The notes beneath the pieces are model-generated. The model saw only the letters and a list, made by a program, of their open reading frames with translations, was not told where the DNA came from and searched no databases. DNA of 64,000 bases, taken from Mytilus trossulus. Lineage: Eukaryota; Mollusca; Bivalvia; Mytilida; Mytilidae. Shown one piece after another: positions 11,371 through 22,205 of the stretch. The stretch is taken from contig NC_086374.1 of NCBI RefSeq assembly GCF_036588685.1, forward strand, positions 74,894,457-74,958,456, in the 5' to 3' direction. Each line of letters begins with the position of its first letter. Position 1 is the stretch's first letter. The position numbers and the translations under genes were made by a program.

Positions 11371-14242
11371 TCGCAAAAAAATCAAAAATTCATATTATGT
11401 CCATTCTGTATAAAAATGCTCAAATTTATAAATATAAAAGTTTTATTCCGCTAGATAAGAGATCACCATCGATTTTAATTTTTGAGTATCAGTTCTTTGC
11501 GTTCCGCCATTTTGTTATCTTGTCCAAATAAAAATCACGATATGTCTATAAACCATAAAGAAACAAAACTACAGTAACCGATGTTGTCGTAATTACGTGT
11601 CGATATCTTGTCAATCGTACGGTTGTTTTATCTGACTAACTTACTTGATTCGGAAAATTTTCTTATATTTTTAATAACCATATAGTCTGTTATTTTTAAA
11701 CTGTTAATATTGGAATTAGTTAAAAAGTCAAAGTTCAAATCATAAATAAGAGTTCCGTGAAAATTGTTTTCGAAAATCCACTTCGAAAATCTAATTCGTT
11801 CATAATTCTTTAAAGTAATATACTTTATTCAAATAAATTAGGATCTTCGCTCCACTGATCACCCGCATGGCTTAAGGTATTACTCCCAAAGGTATTGTGA
11901 GGGGTGTAAGGTGACACGACCAGGTATTGAAGCGATTTCCTGTCGGGCCTGCAAGTTCATGCATCGTTTCACTTCTGTAGGTATTGATCAGTGTACACGG
12001 CCGATAACTTATAACTTTCCATTTTGAACTATCAGGTGCATGTATAATATACATCTCTGTCTTGCGTGTCCGAAAGTGATATAATATACTAGTCATTACT
12101 TAACTCATACGCTTGTTTATAAATAAAATTTCTGGTGTAAAGAATATTATTTAAAAAAAAAAAAAAAAATGATACCAAAAAAAAAAAAAAAAAAAAATTG
12201 AAGATATACAAATATACGTATTTTTTCCAAGGGTTAATTTGGGGAAAATCAGAGACATATAATTGTATTATATGTCTCTGGGACAATGTAATATTTACTC
12301 GTTGTCAATAGTAAAGGACATAGTTGGATCATTCCAGAAATGTTGATTAAAAAAATGTGCACACTTGTCGACGATTCGTTTATACGCCCGGATAGAAAGT
12401 TACGGAACTACAGCGCAATTTAAAATATATACATGTATACATTGAACATAAGAAAGAAACATACATTTTGTGCAAATTGGGGTAAAAGTTTTGTAAATAG
12501 ACTAGTCCACGTATACCAACAGTATGTAATCATCCAATTCGATAGACTATTGTATACCAAAAGAAGAAGAAGAAGAAGAGGACCAATTTGATTTAAATAC
12601 AGGTCGATCTATAACTTGCTTTGGTTCATCGAAGTTATGAACATAGTAAAATCACAGATTTATATATCGAATAAAGAAAGAAATTCGTCATCACCACAAC
12701 TGTTCCGACATATGCAACTGGACGTACACTAATAATCCCCGAGGGATGTGAATATTTTCTAGGAAAGCTATTGAGTATTAAAGTTTCAAATCATTTTCGG
12801 GATTTATTTTCTTTCTTGATATTCAATGACAGCAAATTTAAAGAATAAACTGCTTGTCAGATATTTGTCCGCTTTAGGGGTATTCTTGCCAGTTGAACAG
12901 ACTTATAATTACATTCAAAAATAGGGAAAGATGACATTAAATTCGTTGTCTTTTGTTTTTAAACATCTTTGGTCAAATAGTTATTAAGTATTATACGTTG
13001 TGAGACGAAGACTACTTTAATAATGACGTCCCCGATTATGATTAAATTTGGTTGACGTTTTTCACACTTGATAAAGAATATCTATTCGTAATTTTTCGAT
13101 TCCATTCCAAGAAGACCTTAAATTTGGTGTCAATGTTTTAAGACTTCTCAAGTACAAAAGTATTTTTTCTTTATTCGTTCATATTATATTCCGCTTCGGT
13201 AGAGTTATCTTCAGTGAGTTCCAGTTATTCATTTGTACGTGGCTTTTAAAAAGTCTGAATCTAAGTGTTCTCATTCATTTATTTGCCTAATAAAGACAAA
13301 TAAAAATACTTTGGTAAAGCTATTTATAATTTCTAAGTTCTCCTTTTTATAAGACATCAATCAAGGACAAAAGGTGTAAATCATTTCAATCGGACATATG
13401 AATTAAGTTTCCCGTCTTTAACCAAAAATTGTGTATTTCTTAGTAAATTAACTTATTTGAATTCAAATAAATAATAGCACCAAACATAATTAAATAATTC
13501 CACGGCGATCAATTTTTATTTGTCACCAACTTGAATATATATTTTAAATATGTGTATTGGATGCTCCCCTTGTCTTATAATTCACTGATCCGAATAGACA
13601 GTCACACCTGGCAAGGTGTGCCCGAGATGCGTGGTTAAATACCGAAGTGCAAATAACAATTTACCTTTCAACAAGCCATCTACGAGTTTTGCTACAGAAC
13701 CGTGAATACACACATCGTATCAACCAAGTCGTAGCAGAGATAGTAGAAGGTCAATAAGAGTACACCAACATATTGTCTTTACAGATTAGTGTACTTTACT
13801 TTGTTCACCTTATCAGTCCGAAAATACATTAATTAAAAATCAATTTATAACTTTTTGTGTTGTCTACAAAAATAATTCGAATATATACGTTTAACATAGA
13901 AAATTTATTTCATGAATATGTACAATTGAACGTATGTGCGTTTTATCTTCTTATTATCGGATGGTTATTAGATAAAGCATAAGTCATCGGCGCGCTTATA
14001 TTTTACGTTAAAATATGATTAAAAACCAAGACTTTTAATGATTGTTTTTTAAATCCCGGCATGCAAAAACCAGGAGAAAACGTCACGACCTACAGGAAGT
14101 AGTTAATATTTTTTCATTAAATATTGAATTTCTCCTTTATTACTGCACATATAGCGATAAAACTTTGTGAATATATATATTATGTCATAATGAACATATT
14201 TAAACCATAAGTAAAAAATCGTGAATTTTCCTTTTAAGGGAA
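11371..14242. mobile_element. 2.87-kb insertion of unknown type within LINE A copy 2
   Basis: LINE A similarity stops at 11370 and resumes at about 14243. GAAACT is present at both edges (11365-11370 and 14243-14248), consistent with a 6-bp target duplication. The inserted DNA has no convincing terminal repeats and no recognisable protein. It holds long A-runs at about 12151-12197, an AGA microsatellite at about 12563-12579 and scattered AT-rich sequence. The class is unknown; it could be a non-autonomous element or decayed retroelement. Confidence 0.6.
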
Positions 14243-14248
14243 GAAACT

Positions 14249-14852
14249 AGTCCCTTACTAAAAGAGACACTAAATTTGGCAAAAACTTTACATAATGCAG
14301 GTATTTATTCTTGGTACTCCTATGTAAATCATGTCAGAAGTCAAAATGATTTAGAAATTGTTAACCAAAATAAAGATAAAAATAATACGCTAATATACAA
14401 ACAAAATCTAGAAAACTCCTATGAAAATTTATATAATGATAAAATATTAAATTTACAAGAGAATAGCAAACTCCAACTTTTTAAAAAAAATAAAGAAAAG
14501 CTATAACTTTGAACCATACCTACTTTCTCAAAACTTTGAATATAGACAACTAATTTCTAAATTTCGAATAAGTGAACACTGCTTATTAATAGAAACTGGA
14601 AGATACGGGAATATTCCCAGAGATTTAAGACTATGTACACATTGTGATGTACTAGATGATGAGTTTCATTTCTTTTTTAAATGTAAAATAAATGAACAAT
14701 TAAAAAAAGAATTTTTAAATGAAAATAAATATAATAACTTAAATGATATAGATAAATTAAAACATATCCTCAATCCTGAAACAAAACAGGACACTTGCAA
14801 ATTAGGCTCCTTTTTAAAAAAGTCACTAAGACTGAGGGCAGGGAGTCCTTGA
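14249..14852 (+). pseudogene. LINE A copy 2 ORF2 C-terminus with CCHC motif
   Basis: From 14249 the frame gives S-P-L-L-K-E-T-L and H-N-A-G-I-Y-S-W-Y-S, parallel to copy 1 at 2070-2150. A frameshift at about 14500 is followed by the C-terminal block F-R-I-S-E-H ... R-L-C-T-H-C ... D-E-F-H-F-F-F-K-C, the same C-x2-C, H-x4-C motif as at 3866-3920. The stop is at 14850-14852. Confidence 0.85.
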
Positions 14853-15026
14853 TATAATTTGAATCTCTTATATATTGATTTAAAAAAAAAAGACAAATTA
14901 TAGTTCAAAGTGACTCCATTGTTTATTTTCATTGTTTTATGTAAACTGTATATTATGTATAATGTTTTAAGCCATTGGTCCATATGGGCGTAAAGTGCTT
15001 TTCAATAAAGTTATTATTAATAAGTT

Positions 15027-15441
15027 TGTAAAAGAGCTTCTGATTTGAAGTATACGAGTCCATTATTTCATAGTACAGTTTATATCTATTATTCGCATCC
15101 AGCTGCCTCTGAGCTTGTCCGAGTTTCTTTTTTGCCACTTTACAGTTCACCCATAAAGTGTTAGTTTCACATTTATTTCCCCCATCTTGTTTGAAAATAT
15201 TATATGCTTGTTTACTGTCATGACATAGACTTCTCAAATTTATAGGCCACGGCTTTAATTTTCGAACCCTACGTTTTTTAACCTCCTCTGATGATTCCTC
15301 TGCACTTGTTTTAAAAATATCAGCCACATTTTGAAATTGTTCATCTAAAGTTTCAGATGTAATATCTAAGAAATTAAAATTTTCATCAAGTAGCCTTTGG
15401 TACTTCAACGTATCACATCTCTCCCAGTTGATTCTATTCAT
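15027..15441 (-). pseudogene. LINE B ORF2 linker between endonuclease and RT
   Basis: Read downward from 15441: N-R-I-N-W-E-R, a long helical segment with K-K-R-R-V-R-K-L-K-P-W, then W-V-N-C-K-V-A-K-K-K-L-G-Q-A-Q-R-Q and F-Y-K-L-I. It is in the same frame as the endonuclease upstream, separated only by an in-frame TGA at 15472-15474. It continues in frame at 11092 after removal of LINE A copy 2. The last codons of the open frame (to 14953) are read-through into LINE A antisense and are not LINE B. Confidence 0.88.
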
Positions 15442-15471
15442 CGTAGCAGTATTGACTACATCATTCTTTTC

Positions 15472-16033
15472 TCACGCATATAAATTACAGATAAAATTGG
15501 CAGTCACTGGCACATGAGATGACAAATTTAACGGCGACATACAATATATATCTGTCTTAGTAAAAAAAATATTATCATTAAAAGCTAAAATATAGTCTAT
15601 TTGTGACGAAGCTTTGTCATTATGGTGAAAGAAAGTATGACTAGAAGGATAATTCGTTGGTACACATAAGTTTATTTCCTGTATTGATGTTAAAAACACT
15701 TTGTCTCTTGTAGTTTTCTGTTTACGAATCAATGAGGCATTTAAATCACCTAGCACTATTATGGTATGATCTGCAAATTTAATAGTTAATTCACCTATCT
15801 CATCAAAACATTGCTCATATTTTCGGTCATATTCCTTACTACCAGTACAGGGCATATATACGGCCACAATACTAATTGGTTTCGGCTTAGTGTCTAAAGT
15901 TATAACCTTACCATGATTATGAATTTTCACAAATTGGTCTAAATGTGCTCTCCATAAAATACCACAACCTCCCCATCCCCGCATGCGCTGTCTATTACTG
16001 ATAGCAGCCTATTCGTCGGTACATTTTATAGTA
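15472..16033 (-). pseudogene. LINE B AP-endonuclease domain, C-terminal three quarters
   Basis: Apurinic-endonuclease-type domain of a LINE ORF2, which nicks target DNA. Motifs in order: R-G-W-G-G-C-G-I-L-W, V-V/A-V-Y-M-P-C, I-V-L-G-D-L-N-A (Asp/Asn metal site), S-Q-I-D-Y-I-L, and S-S-H-V-P-V-T near the end, where families usually have S-D-H-x-P. The sequence upstream of the apparent ATG at 15984 is still coding (A-A-I-S-N-R-Q-R), so that ATG is internal. One in-frame TAG lies at 16009-16011. The N-terminal part of the domain is at 28455-28640, on the other side of the 12.4-kb insertion. Confidence 0.9.
16029..16033. repeat. Target-site duplication TAGTA, left copy
   Basis: TAGTA immediately precedes CACTACC. 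The second copy follows the mirrored end at 28455-28459. Both lie in LINE B coding sequence. Confidence 0.88.
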
Positions 16034-16510
16034 CACTACCAATAATTTACCTATACTTTTTTGGTACATTTCTACCCTCGTGCATATCAGTACTGTTAGG
16101 AAAGACTGAAAACTTATAATGTTATACTTTCAATGAAATCAGTACTGATTTTGTCAGTACTGTTTCAGTACTGATTTTGACAGTACTGTTTTAGTACTGA
16201 TTTTGACAGTACTGTTTTAGTAATGATTTTGTCAGTACTGTTTCAGTACTGATTTTGACAGTACAGTTTCAGTACTGATTTTGACAGTACTGTTTTAGTA
16301 CTGATTTTGACAGTACTGTTTTAGTACTGATTTTGACAGTACTGTTTCAGTACTGATTTTGTCAGTACTGTTTCAGTACTGATTTTGTCAGTACTGTTTC
16401 AGTACTGATGTTGACAGTACTGTTTCAGTACTGATTTTGACAGTACTGATTTTATCAGTAATGATTCAGTACTGATTTCGTAAGTAGTGTTTCGTTACTA
16501 ATTTCTTCAG
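16034..16510 (+). repeat. Left TIR of the 12.4-kb element with CAGTACTG array
   Basis: About 108 bp of unique end sequence is followed by roughly a dozen ~26-bp units. Each unit contains the 8-bp palindrome CAGTACTG (or TAGTACTG) twice, separated by TTT and by ATTTTGA/ATTTTGT. Units decay toward 16500. Arrayed palindromes just inside the ends are what transposase-binding subterminal repeats look like; that role is inferred. Confidence 0.9.
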
Positions 16511-16519
16511 TACTGTTTC

Positions 16520-19500
16520 ATTATAACACTTTTTAAATCAGACTGTATCTGTATAGTGATGCCTAGTTGTTTTGTATATTTGGGGTGGGTTAATTGTTCT
16601 CTTTGACACTTACCTCATTTCCATTTATTTTCTTTATCGTGACATGTTAATGTTTTCGTTATGTTTTTTTTTATTTCTCTGATTTTTGTTGTCCTGAAGT
16701 GGTTCAGCTTTAGATCCAGCTCTTCGACAGTTACTTTAGCTTTTTTTTTTTAAATATTCTGGCTTTATGTCATATTTATTGTCAGAATTGCATCTTGTGT
16801 GGTCTACAAGGTTTATGTTTTTAATACTTATTAATACTTCTATTTGACAATACCATATAACATGTATTTATATCTTGCTTCAGTCAAATCAGAACATATT
16901 GAACATTGGAACTCGATATATTACTTTTGAGAAGATGGGTGGATGGATTGATGTTATGTGATCCAGTGGCAAGTTAAGTGCAGGAAGAGGACATGATACT
17001 CAGATATAAATACAATGTAATTAACATATTTTGTACAGAACTAGACCAATAATGCACTGAGCTCCTTTTTAACATGCTAGTTCACCACACGGAGAGAATC
17101 TGCTACAAGACGTGTCCCCCTACATGAACAGGTACCTTCAGACTGAACAGTGTATGTTTTTCTCCTTTTACTGTGAGCTGAGCGAATATTCAGAATACGA
17201 CCACTTTTTTTAGTCTAACTTCTCATAAATAAATTTCCAAGCATATGCTCAATGTAAGATTTTTAATGGTTAAACACATTTATTGACAGATTTCTTTTTT
17301 TTTTGTATACATTAATCATGCTGCAATTTTATTCACTTGTAATGAGTGTATTGTGAATAGTAACTTAATTACATGTATGCATAACTCTTGTACTCTTTCC
17401 TATAAAACTGCAGAGCGTATTTTACGAAAAGAATATATGAAATTTAGTGATTCAATATTTAGGCATCCCGTTAACGGGGAGTTGACAGGGTGAGAACTAC
17501 ATTACTCAGTATAGCATGTTCAGTGAGTCACATGAGGACTGATGACTTTTAGAAACTCTTGGATTGTAGTTCCTCAGAAATCTCTGATTGATTTGAATCT
17601 TACAGACATACAAACAAAAGTACATTTTGTAAAATAAGCATAAAAATTTAAAGAAAGATTTCCAACAGACTGATAAATGTCTGACGGAGGGCATTTGGTA
17701 CATAATTAACCTTTTTGATTTTTGAACATATATGGTTTGCTTTTCAAAATTAATTTTTATTGACTGAATAAAACAAGCTGAAGAACTCAAATTTTTGTTC
17801 TATCTTCTTATCAACTGCAATAACTTCCATCGAAATACAATAAACAGTAATCTTAAGAATGAACAGCATTAAAAAGTAAAAAAATGTATTTTTCTCTCTC
17901 TAAATTTAATGGGTTTTTTTAATAACTGTTTCATAATTCTGCTTCAATGTTATTTTCCATTGCTCTTCCTATGCATGTGATATATATCTTTGCCAACTTG
18001 TTTCTGGAAAGGAAAAAGTGGATTATAACATTTATCATTTTGTTAAAGTCCAATAATAAGATTAAACATAGGTCAACCATGACATAATGTGAATCAGTGT
18101 ACATGCGTTGCTAAAGGTGGTATAACGTTAATTATACAAGGTTTATATTATACAGGGAGAAAAATGAAAGAAAAAAAATGGAACAATGTTTGATTTACCT
18201 ACTTGAAAACTGGCCTTGAAGTCATTAAACTTTCGAGTCAGTTATTTACGCAAACTCCAAAATCAACAAATCAACCAATCAAAATGCTGGATTTCAATTT
18301 TCGACCACGATTTTTTTTCTCCGGGCACTGAGAAAATTTTGTATGACTTCAGGGCCTGATCTTATACGATTTGGAGAAGAATTTTAGCGTCCCAAGTCTG
18401 GGTTCATGGCAAATATCCATGTTTTCAATACGGGCTGCACTTTTAACATTTTTAATTTGTTTTGTTATAAATTAGGTCGTTAATTTTTCTGAATTAAATT
18501 GTTTCATATATTGTTTATGTCATGGTCTTTTGTAGCCGACAATACGGTATGGGTTTTCTCATTGTTGAAGTCTGCACAGTTGTAAATTATTGTTCACATT
18601 CACATCGTCTCAAATTTGGTTGATAGTTGTCTTAGTGACAATCCTACTACTTTTTATCATTTTATACATATGCAATAGTTTAAAAATTAAATAAAAGTAT
18701 TCTTTTTGTGAATTTTTTCATTATTAGTACCAGTGGAAATTCTCATTATAATAAAATACTATCTTTTAAATCTGTTATTCAGTTACAGAGAAGGAGATCT
18801 TTGTTTATATTTCCTTTAGGTTCCTAAGTTCAACTATGTCCTGATGTAACACTTTGACATCTTTGCCTTTGGATCGGCAACAAAACACATATGTATTAAT
18901 ATAATCTGATTATTCGAGCACAATATCAATGCAATCTGTGAAACAGTTAAATGAGAAGTTGTGTGTACGGATATGTACTTCCCGTAGACTTCTTTGTTAA
19001 CTTTAATGATATATTTCAATTGTTGAAGAATTGTATTTCTACTCTTTATTTTTTTGAACTTGCTCGTTGTTGGTTTGTTGTCATATGAACACACTACAAC
19101 ATTTCATGATATTGAAATAAAATTATAGGAATAACTGCAAATACTTACTTTAAAAAAATCATAATTGAGTGTAAAACTATATATATACCTACCTTTCAAA
19201 TTATTTCAATGTTCTACTGTCACTTTTCATACCAGTGCTATCTCTATCTCATATTTTATCTGTTCATGACAATTTTTAGTCGTTGATCTAAAACTTTATT
19301 TTCCTCATAGACTTAGTCTTTGTGTTCTGGTGGGATCCATTTTTAGATACCTATAACAATAGATCATACTGCATAAAATACTTTGCATGCATTTATAAAA
19401 AGTTGTTTTTCCCCAACATGCATGTTATGGTATTAATTATGGGCGTAACACTTTGTAAATTGTCCTTTGAAAAAATACATCATGAGATAAAGTTTGTATC

Positions 19501-19880
19501 GATGATTTACAAAATTCTGTAAAGTGGTTCAGGAGTTATTGATGACACTTACGTGGGACATAAGGACAAGATATGTTCCATATGTGAACACATTCTCACT
19601 AAGAAAATGTCACCAGAAGTGCAAGTCAGTCATCACAACGGATAATGTTTATGTGATTCAGTAAAAACAGTAAAACCATTGGTAGTAAAATTGTGCGGGA
19701 TGTTTAATTTTCAACAAATGTAAGATTGGTCACCTTTAATCGGATGCCTCATATAGCATGTATAGAAAGAGAGTGCCATGATCTCTGCAGGTTAATAACT
19801 ATTGCAACAACTCTTTGAGAGGCCGTCGGTGGCCTTTTGTCTGAATATGCAACAGGGCAAATTCCTGTCCACCTTCAATA
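16520..19880. other. Interior of the 12.4-kb element, no gene recognised
   Basis: AT-rich DNA with only short open frames. Two of them (17506-17790 and 18834-19094, minus) are 86-94 codons long but lack any domain, hydrophobic pattern or splice context I can recognise. A partial SINE-like tail is at about 18530-18600. Confidence 0.5.
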
Positions 19881-19889
19881 TGCTTTCGT

Positions 19890-20025
19890 TATCCAGTGGC
19901 AGTCCAAGTTTCATTGACCTTCTTTCACTCCAGATGACATCTTTTACAGGACTTACCTTATACCTATTGAACTTATTTAACAATTGTTTTGAACATGCAT
20001 GTAATATTTGCCACTGGACATTAAG
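19890..20025 (-). repeat. Dispersed repeat (CCAGTGG / TTGCCACTGGAC family)
   Basis: The sequence 'ccagtggcagtccaag ... ggacttacctta ... gaacatgcatg ... tgccactggacattaagc' recurs in diverged form at 53270-53412. Its head alone is seen inverted at 25540-25590 and 44925-44990. Open frames over it on both strands are by-products of the repeat. Confidence 0.6.
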
Positions 20026-20154
20026 CATATTTTTAATACATGTACTCTAATATGTTATTATTTTGAGGAATCTCAGTAGGATCATTTTAAACTATGGGGA
20101 TTATCCTCTTAAAATATAAATATTATTCATACAAAGTATTGCTCAATAATTATG

Positions 20155-20250
20155 TGTCGGATTACTAGTATTCGTGTGTCGGTCCAATGGGTCGTCGGAC
20201 TAATAGGGCGTCAGGCTATTGGGGTGTCGGACCAATATGGTGTCCAAACA
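20155..20250 (+). repeat. GTCGGA(C)TAATGGG tandem repeat fragment
   Basis: About six ~16-bp units such as gtcggactaatagggc and gtcggaccaatatggt. The same unit forms the inverted end arrays of the element at 34687-37326, so this may be a partial copy of that family. Confidence 0.7.
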
Positions 20251-20984
20251 GAAAGATTTAAAAGGCAAAAAAAATTAAAAAAATGTGCAACTTATAAAAG
20301 GGTCTGGTCTGGAAGTGGTTTCTTCATTTCTGTATTCTGTAATATTCTATATCATTTTTCACTTTTTATTATTAATTTTGCCTGTTATTCTCTTTTCTTC
20401 ATATTCAAGCACCACACTATTATCGATTCTTCATTGCTTTTGTCTACTTTATAACAACAATGGGAATAATATGAAAGCCAGCCAAATAGGACATTGGAAA
20501 ATTGTCTGTTTTCTGTTTCTTGGTTTATTCTTGCTTGTCGTTGGAGACAAATTTTGTCTTTCTGTCTCTTTAGTTTGTGTGTATTATTATAAATTAAACG
20601 AATGTAACACAAATTTGCCATCTTTAAACAAATTTGTTGAACATTGCGTCTGTTATTTAATCTCTTTTTAACAGAAGGAAAAAACTAAGATTAAATATAA
20701 TCAACAGAAGTATAAAAAAAAACTATGAACTAAGTCTTTGAAGTTAGATGCATGATTTTTGTTATTAGTTGTTAGTGGCTTTGAACTAGCTGTCAGTAAC
20801 TGCAAGTACTCTCAGATCTGTATTTAGTGACCTTTTTTGTTGAGTAACGGTAACGTCCATTATGTTTTTGTTACTGAGATGTATTTCTATTTGCATTCAT
20901 CTGTTATTTAAAGTTAAATAAGCCTTTTTCAACTGAATTTTATAGTTTGTTGTTATGTAGTACTGTAAACAACTCTGTTCCAGG

Positions 20985-21290
20985 TTTAGGGGGAAGACCC
21001 TAGCATGTTTAACCTCATCACATTCTGTATATATGTTCCTGTCCGAAGTCAGGAGCCTGTAATTCAGTGGTTGTTGTTTGTTGGTGTGTTACATATTCAT
21101 TGTTCGTTCATTTTTGTACATGAATAAGAACGTTAGTTTTCTTGTTTGAATTCGTTGACATTTGTCATTTTGTTGCCTTTTTTAGCTGACTATGCGATAT
21201 GGCTTTGCTCATTATTGATGGCCGTATGGTGACCTATATTTGTTAATTTCTGGTCATCTGATCTGTTGTGGAGAGTTGTGATTATTCCGC
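20985..21290 (-). repeat. SINE-like repeat, ~300 bp
   Basis: It carries the block 'tgtccgaagtcaggagcctg', then 'ggccgtatggtgacctata' and 'tctgttgtggagagttg'. These recur in the same order in the full copy at 60848-61160. It probably ends before the usual GATGTGGTATGAGTGCC head. An RNA polymerase III origin is presumed but not shown. Confidence 0.65.
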
Positions 21291-21509
21291 TCATTTTGGG
21301 TGCCATGATTGGCAAATAAAATATATGTTGTTGCTGTTGTTGTTGTTTCGTTGACAATAATACGGCATCTTTTTTTATAAACAAATATATATATATATAT
21401 ATATGTAAATCGAATGTTCTGTTCCCTTATGAACCACATAAATTTGAACTAAATTCTTGAAGGGAAAGACATTGTTTTTGTATAAATGTCAACAGAATAT
21501 AGAATGTTG

Positions 21510-21551
21510 TGTCAACAGAATACAGAATCAACATTCTGTATTCTGTTGACA
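21510..21551. repeat. Hairpin with 19-bp perfect arms
   Basis: TGTCAACAGAATACAGAAT and its exact reverse complement are separated by CAAC. Degenerate copies of the arm continue on both sides (21488-21570). Confidence 0.85.
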
Positions 21552-21660
21552 CAGTATACAGAATGTTGATTCCGGCAAAATATATGATCTGACAGGATGC
21601 TCACGGAATAAAACTTGTGATGGAAGAAGACATAGCCTACATTTGACTTTTAAAACATAC

Positions 21661-21860
21661 ATGAACAATAGCAATCCGTAGATGATTCGAAAAGGATCCG
21701 CCATCTCTGACTTGTCGTAACAATCGTCTCTTTCTGTAACTTTAAGAATTTCTGCAAGTGGCTGGTAAACCGATATTTTCTCTGCTGTATTTCTGTATCC
21801 TATCCTTCCCGGCTGATCTACTGTTGTCTCAAATTTTGCCGTTGATGTTATTATCGTCAT
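21661..21860 (-). CDS. Candidate first coding exon of an unknown gene
   Basis: From the ATG at 21860 the minus strand is open for 66 codons with protein-like composition. It contains V-D-Q-P-G-R-I-G-Y-R-N-T-A-E-K, then L-A-E-I-L-K-V-T-E-R-D-D-C-Y-D, and ends in a hydrophobic R-I-I-Y-G-L-L-L-F stretch that could begin a membrane segment. It then meets a perfect splice donor GTATGT (21660-21655). Beyond the donor the frame degenerates. A TGACGTCA site lies about 70 bp upstream. No family is recognised and no second exon is identified. It lies inside the 12.4-kb element, so it could be a captured gene or cargo, or an exon-like accident. Confidence 0.4.
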
Positions 21861-21929
21861 CACAAAAGCGCGTCAATATGGAACATACAATTGCCTATTG
21901 TAAAACGTTTATGTGATTGAATTTACACA

Positions 21930-21937
21930 TGACGTCA
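21930..21937. promoter_or_regulatory. CRE-like site TGACGTCA between divergent exon candidates
   Basis: A perfect 8-bp cAMP-response-element palindrome, 70 bp upstream of the minus-strand ATG at 21860 and 87 bp upstream of a plus-strand ATG at 22024. CRE sites are common in compact bidirectional promoters. A chance 8-mer cannot be excluded. Confidence 0.4.
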
Positions 21938-22023
21938 TTCATTGTTTACAAACGTTATTTTTGCACTCGCACTGACATTTCAACAGTTCAACAGTTCAAA
22001 CTTCTTCTGGATTGAATACCACA

Positions 22024-22035
22024 ATGGGATTGAAG
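22024..22035 (+). CDS. Possible tiny first exon of a divergent gene
   Basis: ATG GGA TTG AAG is followed by GTAGAT, an acceptable splice donor, 164 bp from the opposite-strand ATG. This is very weak alone; it is listed because it would complete a head-to-head gene pair around the CRE-like site. Confidence 0.15.
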
Positions 22036-22149
22036 GTAGATCAAGGTATAGTAGTACATTTGAATATTTTAAAACTGAGAAAAGTGTAGCATATAGCTAA
22101 TTCAAAACATAAATATTACGTTAGTTAAAAAAGCAGAATACGCGTTACA

Positions 22150-22205
22150 CAGTGGCGGACCCCTGGGGTTCCGGGTATTACGTACATGGGGGGGGGACAT
22201 ATACT
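22150..22205 (+). mobile_element. Left end of a CAGTGGCGGATCC-type MITE
   Basis: CAGTGGCGGACCCC is followed by a G-rich tract. A right half in matching orientation is at 24061-24117, but their flanks do not match, so they are probably separate fragments. Confidence 0.5.

Larger units (their letters stand above)
11101..15018 (+). mobile_element. LINE A copy 2: 5'-truncated insertion into LINE B
   Basis: The 5' end begins inside the RT thumb region (Y-N-S-E-I-W-Y-M, matching Y-N-S-E-I-W-F-M of copy 1). The 3' end carries the same terminal block as copy 1, ending AATAAAG, followed by a short TTATTATT tail. Target duplication: AATAACTT at 11093-11100 and AATAAGTT at 15019-15026 (one mismatch). 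Joining the LINE B flanks with one duplication gives K-L-I-Q-R-T-G-Q-V in frame. Severe 5' truncation is the usual product of target-primed reverse transcription. The copy is itself interrupted at 11371-14242. Confidence 0.88.

Noticed and set aside
13598..13660. tRNA- or 5S-like gene (cacacctggcaaggtgtg hairpin)
   Set aside because: The stem is local only. No cloverleaf, A/B boxes or 5S internal control region could be assembled.
11371..14242. LTR retrotransposon as the 2.87-kb insertion
   Set aside because: No direct terminal repeats, primer-binding site or gag/pol fragments are visible.
15982..15984. ATG as true start of the endonuclease
   Set aside because: Coding similarity continues upstream to the TIR element border and resumes at 28460, so the ATG is internal.
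16140..16500. CRISPR-like array of regularly spaced palindromes
   Set aside because: The spacers are constant, not unique, and the genome is eukaryotic. It is the subterminal array of a transposon.
20152..20671. Overlapping open frames of 78-128 codons on both strands
   Set aside because: They cover dispersed repeats and T-rich sequence, with no motif and no splice context.
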